A DNA stretch of 64,000 nt. Source: a virus. The stretch is taken from IMG/VR virus record IMGVR_UViG_3300012985_000010, positions 1 through 64,000 of that record, one strand, 5' to 3'. Shown here one piece after another: positions 36,225-43,681 of this stretch. Within the stretch, counting starts at the first letter, position 1. Each line of letters starts with the position of its first letter. A model generated the notes under the pieces. The model searched no databases. It had not been told where the DNA came from and worked only from the letters and a program-made list of their open reading frames with translations. The position numbers were made by a program, and so were the translations under genes.

Positions 36225-36580
36225 TAGTCAGTATCCACCATGTAGGCCTGCCCCATTTGCATTGCGTCGATAATCTCGTCTCCGATGTTATCTACGTCAA
36301 TGTCTAGGCCGAGCAGTTCCTTATCCGCGCGTAGTTTCGCACGGTCCTTGGCGCGGTCAAAGTCCGACTTACCGCCTTCATCAGGGTCTCCACCAGCAAG
36401 ACGGACCTGGAACATCTTGTCCTCCAGGTCCTTCTCTCGCATAGCGTTAAGTGTCTCTAGTAGTTCAGGCATAGACAAATTCTCCTCTAGATCGGCGTAA
36501 TTTCGCCAATGCCCTAGAAGAAACACCTCCCTTTCGTATTTGGCTAAGTCGACTTCCGACCAACTTAGCCCACTGTCGGA
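36224..36580 (-). CDS. Tail assembly chaperone, -1 frameshift extension
   Basis: This frame lacks a convincing start of its own. It continues upstream without a stop to the slippery site at 36580-36586 and reads SDSGLSWSEVDLAKYERE before FLLGHWRNYADLEEN. It is made by a -1 shift from the first chaperone, giving a fusion of about 218 residues (100 plus 118). The charged C-terminal part is typical of the T portion of lambda G-GT proteins, which binds the tape measure during tail assembly. Confidence 0.85.
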   Translation of the reverse strand, partial: SDSGLSWSEVDLAKYEREVFLLGHWRNYADLEENLSMPELLETLNAMREKDLEDKMFQVRLAGGDPDEGGKSDFDRAKDRAKLRADKELLGLDIDVDNIGDEIIDAMQMGQAYMVDTD

Positions 36581-36879
36581 TTTGGGGAGTTTACACTCAC
36601 CCCGCCCGCAACTTCCATGATTCTATTCATTGTTGGGAGGTCTAGCAAATCTGCTAGAACATCCACGTTGTCAGCGCCACTAACCTTGCCCTCTAGAATG
36701 ATTGAGCAAGCCTCAAGCATGGCATCCAACTGCCCGTCCTGGTCATCAGGCTTTACGTCTGAAATCTTGCCGACGACCTCCATGAACTTACGCAGCCTCT
36801 TAATGTTGAGTGGACGGATCTCTACTACCTGACCGTCCTGCAATTCGAATTCTACAATGTCATAAACTGATGTAGCCAA
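36565..36879 (-). CDS. Tail assembly chaperone (G-like)
   Basis: A 104-residue protein between tail tube and tape measure, beginning MATSVYDIVEFELQDGQVVE, with a helical body (LDAMLEACSIILEGKV). The position, size and slippery heptamer near its 3' end are the classical features of the siphovirus tail-assembly chaperone. It has its own promoter after the tail-tube terminator. Confidence 0.85.
   Translation of the reverse strand: MATSVYDIVEFELQDGQVVEIRPLNIKRLRKFMEVVGKISDVKPDDQDGQLDAMLEACSIILEGKVSGADNVDVLADLLDLPTMNRIMEVAGGVSVNSPNPTVG
36580..36586 (-). promoter_or_regulatory. Programmed -1 frameshift site CCCAAAT
   Basis: The zero-frame codons are TCC CCA AAT, giving the X XXY YYZ heptamer C CCA AAT. 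It lies five codons before the zero-frame TAA. After slipping, the -1 frame stays open to 36224. Confidence 0.85.
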
Positions 36880-36905
36880 AACAACCTCCTATGGTTATCT
36901 TGACA

Positions 36906-36961
36906 ATTGTACCGTTAGGGTGGTATAAAAGCAAACCCCGGTGCCCATGAGGACACCGGGG
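36906..36961 (-). promoter_or_regulatory. Terminator-promoter cassette (tail tube / chaperones)
   Basis: On the minus strand a CCCCGGTG...CACCGGGG hairpin (36936-36961) ends the tail-tube gene. Its tail TTTGCTTTTA contains TTGCTT (36929-36934), 17 bases from TACAAT (36906-36911). The terminator tail and the next -35 therefore share bases. Confidence 0.75.
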
Positions 36962-36976
36962 ATGCTTAAGCCTGAT

Positions 36977-37684
36977 TTAGGCAACGTCAACGACGCGACC
37001 GTACTGCTGGGTAGATGCTCCGAGGTCAGGAAGAAGACGGAAAGATACAGGGAATACTGTAGCCTCCGTACGCTTTAGACCCTGGGTTGAAGACTCAACA
37101 GAAATGGCACGGCTTGCAAGGTAGGCACGCTGGTTGGCGGTACCAGAGGTACCGCTTGGCTTGCCTCCTACGAAGAATAGGACGCGCTCCTGAGGAGAGT
37201 CACCTAGGGTTCCTGGGTTCATGATCAGACCAGCCTGAGTGGCAGAACCGTCATAGTTGGTAGGGGTGTAGTTTGATGCAGCAAGGTCCCAGACATATAG
37301 CAGGTTGTCTAGAGTTGGCTCAGCAAAAGTGGTCTTGACCGTAACGGTCATCTTCTGCTTGAACAACTTTGCAGCGTCAAGAATCTGGTCTACCTCTACC
37401 TCACCGTACTCTGGCGAGTAGGTTACCTCAACACCTTCCTGGGTTAGACCGGCGTCACGGAACTTTAGGGTTCCACCTGAAACGTTGACGGTGGTACCAC
37501 CACCGGCAGTACCAGCAAGACCTGCAATCCAACCACGGTAGTCCTTAGGAGAACCGGAAGCGGAAGCCTTAATGTTGTTCCAGATTGAGTCAGTGTAACC
37601 AGTTGTAGGAGCAGCACCTGTTGCAATTGATCCAATTGCTAGGGACGCAGCACCGACAATGATGTTACTTGAAGTTGTACTCAT
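36977..37684 (-). CDS. Major tail (tube) protein
   Basis: A 235-residue protein, beta-rich (LKFRDAGLTQEGVEVTYSPE, KMTVTVKTTFAEPTLDNLL), expressed as a separate unit with its own GGAGGTG site and a terminator after it, as usual for the abundant tail tube subunit. It lies between the tail terminator and the chaperones. It polymerises around the tape measure. Confidence 0.8.
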   Translation of the reverse strand: MSTTSSNIIVGAASLAIGSIATGAAPTTGYTDSIWNNIKASASGSPKDYRGWIAGLAGTAGGGTTVNVSGGTLKFRDAGLTQEGVEVTYSPEYGEVEVDQILDAAKLFKQKMTVTVKTTFAEPTLDNLLYVWDLAASNYTPTNYDGSATQAGLIMNPGTLGDSPQERVLFFVGGKPSGTSGTANQRAYLASRAISVESSTQGLKRTEATVFPVSFRLLPDLGASTQQYGRVVDVA

Positions 37685-37761
37685 ATTTGATTTTCACCTC
37701 CCTGTAGTGAGAGTTCGTGAAAACTTACCTTCGTCATGGCTTTATAGTAGCCGAAAACGAC

Positions 37762-38253
37762 TTATGAAGCAACTCTTTTGTACGAGTAACTGATTACGAC
37801 AGGGGAGACCTGGCGTCCAGCCTCTTCAATTGCCGGGGCGGAAATGACGGCCTCGCTAATTGAGAAGTTGAAGAATAGGAAGTGCCCGTTATTGGTGGTT
37901 GCGAACTTGTTTACCTGATCTGCGGACACATCTGCCTTACCGAACTTGTCCTTTAGGAGTTCAAGGATTTCCAGGGTCTTTGACATGCTCCCAGTTACGA
38001 TAGCCAGGGTAACCTCGTCCCTTAGCATCCAGTATTCTACCGGGTCCGTTGAGGTCACTAGGTCGTATACGATATGCGGCTTGTCCGAGAGTTCATCCGA
38101 GAACTCGGGTAGGTCCTGAATTGGCAGGATTGGACTGATCGGATCAGAGAACCCGTTTAGGTAGTAGTCCTGGTCGTTAAAGACCTCTGTCTCGAATAGA
38201 ACGTCTGACAGGTAGTTTCTGAACGTGTAAACGGCTGACTTCTTGTAATCCAT
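37762..38253 (-). CDS. Tail terminator/completion protein
   Basis: A 163-residue protein directly before the tail tube gene, where the tail terminator is usually encoded. It has mixed alpha/beta sequence (KPHIVYDLVTSTDPVEYWML, SKTLEILELLKDKFG) fitting a gpU-type fold that caps the tail and joins it to the head. The assignment is mainly by synteny. It overlaps the previous gene by one base. Confidence 0.65.
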   Translation of the reverse strand: MDYKKSAVYTFRNYLSDVLFETEVFNDQDYYLNGFSDPISPILPIQDLPEFSDELSDKPHIVYDLVTSTDPVEYWMLRDEVTLAIVTGSMSKTLEILELLKDKFGKADVSADQVNKFATTNNGHFLFFNFSISEAVISAPAIEEAGRQVSPVVISYSYKRVAS

Positions 38254-38996
38254 TATGGGTTCACCTCGGCAGCAATAGCCTTACCAACCGCACGGGCCTG
38301 AGCGAAGTTAGGTACACCGATTGTGATCTTTCCACTACGGCCCATTCTTGCAGCAGCCCTCTGTCCAACGTTTGTAAGGTATGTTGTGGTAATGTCCGAC
38401 ACCTTCTTACTTCCGTATGACTTGAAATAGTCCTTTGTTGCACGACGCATTGAGCCATGTACTAGCGGGCCTCCCGCGCGTGCGACGTTGACCTGCTTAC
38501 GGGTAAACCTTAGACCGGACTTCTTCGTCGGGTCGTCAATAGCCATGAAACCCTTACCCCGTGGGCGGATTCTCACTGGTAGGCCGTACTCCATTGTCAT
38601 TGCCTTATTGATGAAGATGTAACGCTTCTTGACGACAAGGCCTGATGGACCGGGTGTCTGCTGGGCCTCGGTCAATGGGACTCGTGACTTGGACGGCCTG
38701 AATCCAATCTGGAAAGCAATCTGCGTCTTAGCAGTACCGGACTTCATCTGGTTAAGGTCGAACAGACGCTTGGCGCTCTGGCCGATTCCATTGGTCTCAT
38801 ATAGGTGATGGAAGGCCTTTGGGTTAGCAGCAGCCTGAGCGTTAACGTATGAAAGAAATGAACGGTTCAACTGCCTGTGCGTCTCAGCACGGAGTCTCTC
38901 CATGTTCTTCACGTCCTCTGTCGCGTACTGTAGGGCGTACTTCACAGCAGCCGGTACCTCCACGAACTTATTGAACTCACTATGCACTCCACCCAT
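38253..38996 (-). CDS. Minor head-tail protein (gp10-like position)
   Basis: A 247-residue basic protein using the ATG at 38996; a GTG at 38987 is also possible. It contains AALRYATEDVK-like helices and the motif YLTNVGQRAAARMGRSG. The position between head closure and tail terminator matches HK97 gp10-type neck or tail-completion proteins. It is longer than usual for that family. A KSGLRFTRKQVNVARAGG loop is strongly basic. Confidence 0.55.
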   Translation of the reverse strand: MGGVHSEFNKFVEVPAAVKYALQYATEDVKNMERLRAETHRQLNRSFLSYVNAQAAANPKAFHHLYETNGIGQSAKRLFDLNQMKSGTAKTQIAFQIGFRPSKSRVPLTEAQQTPGPSGLVVKKRYIFINKAMTMEYGLPVRIRPRGKGFMAIDDPTKKSGLRFTRKQVNVARAGGPLVHGSMRRATKDYFKSYGSKKVSDITTTYLTNVGQRAAARMGRSGKITIGVPNFAQARAVGKAIAAEVNP

Positions 38997-39414
38997 CAAG
39001 GGACTGCACCTCGGCTCGGTCAAGGAATACGTCGTACTCGATCTGTGTACCGAAAGGCTCGACTACCGGCGTCACACCGATTACATCGAAAATGGTAGGG
39101 TCCTCAGACGCACCCTCTTCGAGCCAGATGATTTCACCGTCGGAGCCACGCACGTTTGTCACACGCATGGTGTCGTCAATCTTGTACATGGTCTTGATAC
39201 GCAGGTAGTCTTCCTTGCGGTAAATGTCGCGCCACTTGTCGGTGGTTCCGAAGTCCTTACCGCGCAGGTTTCCTAGGCCACGGGCCATTACGTCAATCGT
39301 CTCTACGAGCATCCAGACGCGCTCGATAGAGCCCGTCTCAGGGTCCTGACGCTTTTCCTGCTTAAAGACATCGGCCTTCATGTTGTACATTGAGCCAACA
39401 ATGCACCCGAACAT
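38980..39414 (-). CDS. Head closure/adaptor protein
   Basis: A 144-residue protein using the ATG in a TAATG overlap with the connector gene. It has a beta-rich C-terminus (IWLEEGASEDPTIFDVIGVT, EYDVFLDRAEVQSL) and lies in the neck-protein position. It probably plugs or extends the portal before tail joining. Named by synteny. Confidence 0.6.
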   Translation of the reverse strand: MFGCIVGSMYNMKADVFKQEKRQDPETGSIERVWMLVETIDVMARGLGNLRGKDFGTTDKWRDIYRKEDYLRIKTMYKIDDTMRVTNVRGSDGEIIWLEEGASEDPTIFDVIGVTPVVEPFGTQIEYDVFLDRAEVQSLDGWSA

Positions 39415-40304
39415 TAAACAACAGCCCAATTGACAGCGATGAATGGCTGCAGGATGCTGTCGGCGCTGGAATTGCCAGTGCCATTGAATGCTCCGTCGTT
39501 GAAGACGATCCTCCAGTCAGATGCCGAGATTGACTCGACAAACCTATTCCTCCAGTTGGACTCCTTGCAGAAGAAGTCGTTTACCAAAAGCATTGCTGCC
39601 TGGTTAACTGCGTCTGGAATATAGTCCCATCCGTAGACTCCAGTTACGTCGTAACGAGTGCCGGATGCGAACTTGCCTGCTGACCAGTGGATAGGGTCGT
39701 AGGTGAGGTACTGCTCGGAAGCAATTATCAAAGCCTTGCTTGTAGGCGAGATATTTACTGCCGCGCCAAAGTCATTTACATTAACGTCGGTGGCGTCGTA
39801 CACCACAACATCATTTACGTTGATCCTGTCCACACGAACGACCCTCTGGGTCAGCGTGAGGATATTGTCACCCTGGCCCCTCGCAAATACAGTGTCGTTG
39901 TATGGGTAGAAGTGCTGCCCGCAGAAGGAATCAATCTGGTGGCGTGCGTACGCCTCGGCAGCCTTTAGCATGTCATACTCAGTTTCGGTTGGCGCAAGGG
40001 ATGTCAGTTCAGATACCGATAGGTACGGCTGGACGACAGTCATGCGCTCGTTCCTGACGACAGTCTCTCCTGCTAGGTCGTACTCCCACGTCAATACTAG
40101 GTCTGTTGAGACATCAGTAATGGACGGTCCAATAATGGCTGAGTACACACCTTCGGAGTCCTGCAAGACGTCAGGTGATGCAACAAAATCACCGGCGCGG
40201 GTCTTAACCGTCAGCGTCGGATCGCTAGAGGCGTCAGTCAGTACGCCCGAGACGTAAAGTCTCAGCGTGACTGATTCCACTTCGTTCTTATAGATAATCG
40301 ACAT
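39414..40304 (-). CDS. Head-tail connector protein
   Basis: A 296-residue protein with ATG at 40304 preceded by GGGTGG. The N-terminal ~90 residues form an Ig-like beta domain. The rest is a helical gp6/YqbG-type connector (PYLSVSELTSLAPTETEYDML, AEAYARHQIDSFCGQHFYPY). It would form the ring beneath the portal. A TTGCTT-17-TACAAT promoter lies just upstream. Confidence 0.75.
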   Translation of the reverse strand: MSIIYKNEVESVTLRLYVSGVLTDASSDPTLTVKTRAGDFVASPDVLQDSEGVYSAIIGPSITDVSTDLVLTWEYDLAGETVVRNERMTVVQPYLSVSELTSLAPTETEYDMLKAAEAYARHQIDSFCGQHFYPYNDTVFARGQGDNILTLTQRVVRVDRINVNDVVVYDATDVNVNDFGAAVNISPTSKALIIASEQYLTYDPIHWSAGKFASGTRYDVTGVYGWDYIPDAVNQAAMLLVNDFFCKESNWRNRFVESISASDWRIVFNDGAFNGTGNSSADSILQPFIAVNWAVV

Positions 40305-40331
40305 AACACCACCCATATTCAATCTTCCATA

Positions 40332-40382
40332 ATTGTATCAGGGGGTTGGGTATAAAGCAAAGGAGGCCCGAAGGCCTCCTTT
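40332..40382 (-). promoter_or_regulatory. Terminator-promoter cassette (SAP-like gene / connector)
   Basis: The hairpin AAAGGAGGCC-TTCG-GGCCTCCTTT (40359-40382) ends the upstream gene. The adjacent TTGCTT (40355-40360) lies 17 bases from TACAAT (40332-40337). This is the same layout as at 36906 and 48736. Confidence 0.75.
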
Positions 40383-40386
40383 TACT

Positions 40387-40842
40387 TTACCTGTCGTAGA
40401 ATTCCTTGACTTCGGCGTCAGTTGCTAGAACGAAACCGTCTTCCAATCGGAAGATTTCATTTGCGTCATTCCTTGGAACTGCGGCGAACGGATGGTCCTT
40501 GCTAAACTGGTACTTGCCTAGTGCCTCGTACGAGTAATTGCTTCGGGTCATCTTTAGTAGCAGTAGGTCTTCACCCTTGGTTGGCTTTGTTGGGGCAGGC
40601 GCTGCGCTACCGTCATTGTCATTGTTGTCAGACGGGGTGGCCTTGTCCTCCTCGTCATCATTGTCCTCGTTTGCTGCCTTCTGGGCTGCTTCTGCTGCCT
40701 CGTGGTACTCAGAGGAAATACCCTCTTCTTCCAGCCATGCGAGGATTTCCTTCTTTGTCTTGGTCTTGGCCTCAGCCTCGTCCAATCCATACCCTTCAGC
40801 GACTTGCCTCAGAGCGGCTACCTTAGTAGTTTCGAAACTCAT
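40387..40842 (-). CDS. SAP/HeH-like protein of the head operon
   Basis: A 151-residue protein. The first 40 residues form a SAP/HeH-type helix-extension-helix (VAALRQVAEGYGLDEAEAKT, ILAWLEEEG), then an acidic linker (NEDNDDEEDKATPSDNNDND), then a conserved-looking C-terminal domain (YQFSKDHPFAAVPRNDANEI). It lies between the capsid and connector genes and may bind DNA or help head maturation. It is bounded by terminators. Confidence 0.65.
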   Translation of the reverse strand: MSFETTKVAALRQVAEGYGLDEAEAKTKTKKEILAWLEEEGISSEYHEAAEAAQKAANEDNDDEEDKATPSDNNDNDGSAAPAPTKPTKGEDLLLLKMTRSNYSYEALGKYQFSKDHPFAAVPRNDANEIFRLEDGFVLATDAEVKEFYDR

Positions 40843-40883
40843 GTACCTTCCTTTCCTTCCTCTAAGTGTATCATAAACCGAAC

Positions 40884-40909
40884 GGGAGGAGGGCCGAAGC
40901 CCTCCTCCC
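40884..40909 (-). terminator. Terminator after the major capsid gene
   Basis: An 11-bp perfect stem (GGGAGGAGGGC / GCCCTCCTCCC) with a TTCG loop on the minus strand, followed by GTTCGGTTTATGATA. A TATGAT at 40870-40875 could restart transcription. Confidence 0.8.
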
Positions 40910-40933
40910 TATTCAGTTATGACATCGCTCGAA

Positions 40934-41944
40934 TTACGGTGCGACCTTGACATCCTTGACGACGACGTACGCGTCTAGGTTCTCGATTGCAACTCCAACT
41001 CGGACGTATACGGTGTACTCGGTTGTGTCCTTCTTTGGCTTGAACTCACGGTGAACCGTGACTTCACGCTTGATACCGACGATGCGGTTCTGTGGGAAGG
41101 TCAACTCGACGTATCCGTGGTTTCCAGTTGCTCCGGTGTATGTACCTGAAGCCGACTCTGTGTACAGAGGGACCTCAATGATAGGGATTCCGAAGGCGAA
41201 TGGAATTACGGTGCTACCACCAGCGCCCTGAGGTGCTGCTGGCGTACCACGAAGAATGCTTGCGGCAATGTCTTCTGGGGTACCACCAGTTCCAATCGTG
41301 GTCAGGTTGTATAGGTAGTCCTGTACAAGTCCTGAACCCGTGTAGAAACGTAGACCGGCACGACGCTGCTTGTAGACTCGTGGAAGCGCCTTAAGGGCCT
41401 TGTTGAAGGTACCCTTAGAGATTGTGCTTCCAGACTCGGAAGAAACACGACCACCGGCTAGGGACTGAACCCTGAAACCGTCGAATGACTTGTACAGCGG
41501 GTCGCCTGTCAATGCAGTCGAACCGTTGATGCAAAGGTCCTCGATGTCGTTTCCGAAAGCCGTAGCCATCAGACGTACGACGTGATCTTCCAGTCCTGAA
41601 CCCTCAATGTTGTCCTCTAGGGACTCGGTTGAAAGTTCGAAGTCTAGACGCAACTTCTTCGTGGTCAGCGAGACCTTGGAGAAGGTTGGGTTGGCGTTGA
41701 CACCAGTGTCGACGGCCTCAGTTGCGAGACGAGCCAACTTAGCGCCTACGGCCACCTTGTCAATGTCCATTGTGTCAGCCCTCATTCGGACTGTACGAGC
41801 ATCCTGTAGAATTACAGTCTGGTCCCACATGTAGTCAATGAACTTGTTAGCCTGGTCCTTGGTTAGAAGACCACCGCCACCCTGATTAACTCCATCAGTA
41901 CCGGTAGTGGTTACTACCTTTTCTAGAAGTTCGTTGTTACTCAT
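40934..41944 (-). CDS. Major capsid protein
   Basis: A 336-residue HK97-type capsid protein. It shows KDQANKFIDYMWDQTVILQD at the N-terminal arm, VSLTTKKLRLDFELSTESLE (E-loop region), and P/A-domain sequence (IPFAFGIPIIEVPLYTES). It follows the protease-scaffold gene and is closed by a strong terminator, as expected for the most abundant virion protein. Confidence 0.85.
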   Translation of the reverse strand: MSNNELLEKVVTTTGTDGVNQGGGGLLTKDQANKFIDYMWDQTVILQDARTVRMRADTMDIDKVAVGAKLARLATEAVDTGVNANPTFSKVSLTTKKLRLDFELSTESLEDNIEGSGLEDHVVRLMATAFGNDIEDLCINGSTALTGDPLYKSFDGFRVQSLAGGRVSSESGSTISKGTFNKALKALPRVYKQRRAGLRFYTGSGLVQDYLYNLTTIGTGGTPEDIAASILRGTPAAPQGAGGSTVIPFAFGIPIIEVPLYTESASGTYTGATGNHGYVELTFPQNRIVGIKREVTVHREFKPKKDTTEYTVYVRVGVAIENLDAYVVVKDVKVAP

Positions 41945-41975
41945 TATATGTTTTTCACCTACCTTTCGTTTTGGT

Positions 41976-43247
41976 TTAGTTTGATACTAGTGATTCGGTA
42001 CTGACGAAGGTTCCGTTCCACTCGCTCTTCTTAATTGTTTCCTCCGTTGATCCTCCTTCGAGGTCACCGGACTTCTTTACTGCCGTAGCCTTCTCTAGGC
42101 GGTCAGTGCTTGCCTTTACCTCACCAATTTCCTTGGTGACAGACTCCTTCACACCTTCGAGCGACTCGGAAATCTCCTTGGTTGTCTTTGCAAGGTCTTC
42201 TACACCAGCGACTGCTGTCTCTAGTGCGTCGATCTTCTTGCTAAAACCGGTTAGGGTCTCTGTGACTGCCGTTGAGAAAGATTCGAATGCCTTGGCAAGG
42301 TCGAACTCGTCCTTCGTCTCGACCTCAGAGACCTCTTCTACCGTTTCGTCTGCGGCAGGGGTTTCTACAACCTCAGCGACCTCTTCTACGGTCTCAACTG
42401 TTTCAACGGTCTCTTCGACCGGCTCTACTGTCTCTTCTGTTGCCAACTTTTCTACACCTCCTCTTCCGTCCGTTTCAGATGGTGTTGCCACCTCTTCTGA
42501 ATCCGGCTTAGTTACTTCCTCTGTGCCACGAGAGCCCAGAAACTTGTTTACGACATCGCCAATTGTGGTATTGGGGTCGTTGTGCTCGATCCAACCGATG
42601 TTCTCCATGTCAGACTCACAGATGGCGCACTTCCTGGTCTCGTCCGAGGTCATTACCGCTGCGCGGTCCTCGGGGCACCAGAAAACGTTGTCCAACTTGA
42701 TGTCTACAGCGGAGCCGGTAAGTTCTAGACCATCGGCTCCCTTCTGGATGGAAAGTACGTTGGCGAACTGATTAGCGGGGTTGTCTACTAGAGACAACTC
42801 GTGGAGTTCCAAGTCCTTGATTGTACGAATCGACTTCTGAACGTCCGGGTTGAACTCTGTGTCAGAGTCCTTGATCACTCCACCAATAGAAAAACCTGTC
42901 AGAGTGCCATCAAGGACCTTCTGCCAGGTATCTTCTGCTCCAAGTGAAATGTAAGACTTTACGAATACTCCCTGATAAGTCTTGTCAGACTCCGCATCGT
43001 AGTACGGCTCCTGACTGAATGAAACTACCTTTCCAACTGCAACAGGCTGGTGCATTTCGCGGAGATTACCACGGAACGTACCGAAAGCCTTGGTGGCAGC
43101 GTCGATAGGCACGATGTCATCGTGCTGGTCAATGTTGTCGAGAGATGCGAAGCCGGATACGATCCTGCGCTCCTTATCAATCTTGGCGAGCGGAACAGAG
43201 ATTCTGAACGAGTCGCCATTTGACGTAAATACGGTCTTTTCAATCAT
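41976..43247 (-). CDS. Prohead protease fused to scaffold, with zinc-ribbon insert
   Basis: A 423-residue protein using the ATG at 43247; upstream frame lies inside the membrane-protein gene. Residues 1-170 resemble XkdF/U35-type protease (His in NLREMHQPVA, Ser in LTGFSIGGVI, then LELHELSLVDNPAN). At about 188-215 three Cys and a His (NVFWCPEDR ... KCAICESDM ... IEHND) suggest a zinc ribbon. The rest is acidic, Val/Glu-repeat and coiled-coil sequence, typical of scaffold. Confidence 0.8.
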   Translation of the reverse strand: MIEKTVFTSNGDSFRISVPLAKIDKERRIVSGFASLDNIDQHDDIVPIDAATKAFGTFRGNLREMHQPVAVGKVVSFSQEPYYDAESDKTYQGVFVKSYISLGAEDTWQKVLDGTLTGFSIGGVIKDSDTEFNPDVQKSIRTIKDLELHELSLVDNPANQFANVLSIQKGADGLELTGSAVDIKLDNVFWCPEDRAAVMTSDETRKCAICESDMENIGWIEHNDPNTTIGDVVNKFLGSRGTEEVTKPDSEEVATPSETDGRGGVEKLATEETVEPVEETVETVETVEEVAEVVETPAADETVEEVSEVETKDEFDLAKAFESFSTAVTETLTGFSKKIDALETAVAGVEDLAKTTKEISESLEGVKESVTKEIGEVKASTDRLEKATAVKKSGDLEGGSTEETIKKSEWNGTFVSTESLVSN

Positions 43248-43276
43248 TGTGGTGTAATAATACCAACCTATTAGTT

Positions 43277-43681
43277 CTAACGCAAATTCTGGTGTTGCAA
43301 TTTCAGCATGATGTATAGATAACCGCAGGTCACCCAGATCAAAGCCGTGATTAGAGTCAGCAAAGCCTGCCATGCTGTGAAGACAAAGATGAACCACATT
43401 GTCAGCCAGAGGATGAACGTATTCATCACGCAAATCCTCAATGCGTTGTAGTAGTTCTTCCATCCCGCGTACATGGTGGGCAGGCCGATTAGTACAAAGA
43501 TGAGTCCTGTGATCCACTCAGGGTTTGTACCGAGCGGTGTGTTTGTGGTACGTCCAAGGAATACGTCCCAGGGAAGCATAATCCAGAGCCCAATGAGAAC
43601 TGTCCAGACACCGGCCACGAACGGAATGATGGGGTTAGGGAATCTGTGCGCCTCTTCTTTAAGCGTCTGGATTAGACTCAA
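43277..43681 (-). CDS. Four-helix membrane protein in the capsid operon
   Basis: A 134-residue, very hydrophobic protein with about four membrane helices (IIPFVAGVWTVLIGLWIML, WITGLIFVLIGLPTMYAG, FILWLTMWFIFVFTAW, LLTLITALIWVTCGYLYIML). It is coupled to the portal stop (4-base overlap) and lies before the protease-scaffold gene. This is an odd place for a membrane protein. It could be a holin, a superinfection-exclusion protein or a membrane anchor for head assembly. Confidence 0.75.
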   Translation of the reverse strand: MSLIQTLKEEAHRFPNPIIPFVAGVWTVLIGLWIMLPWDVFLGRTTNTPLGTNPEWITGLIFVLIGLPTMYAGWKNYYNALRICVMNTFILWLTMWFIFVFTAWQALLTLITALIWVTCGYLYIMLKLQHQNLR

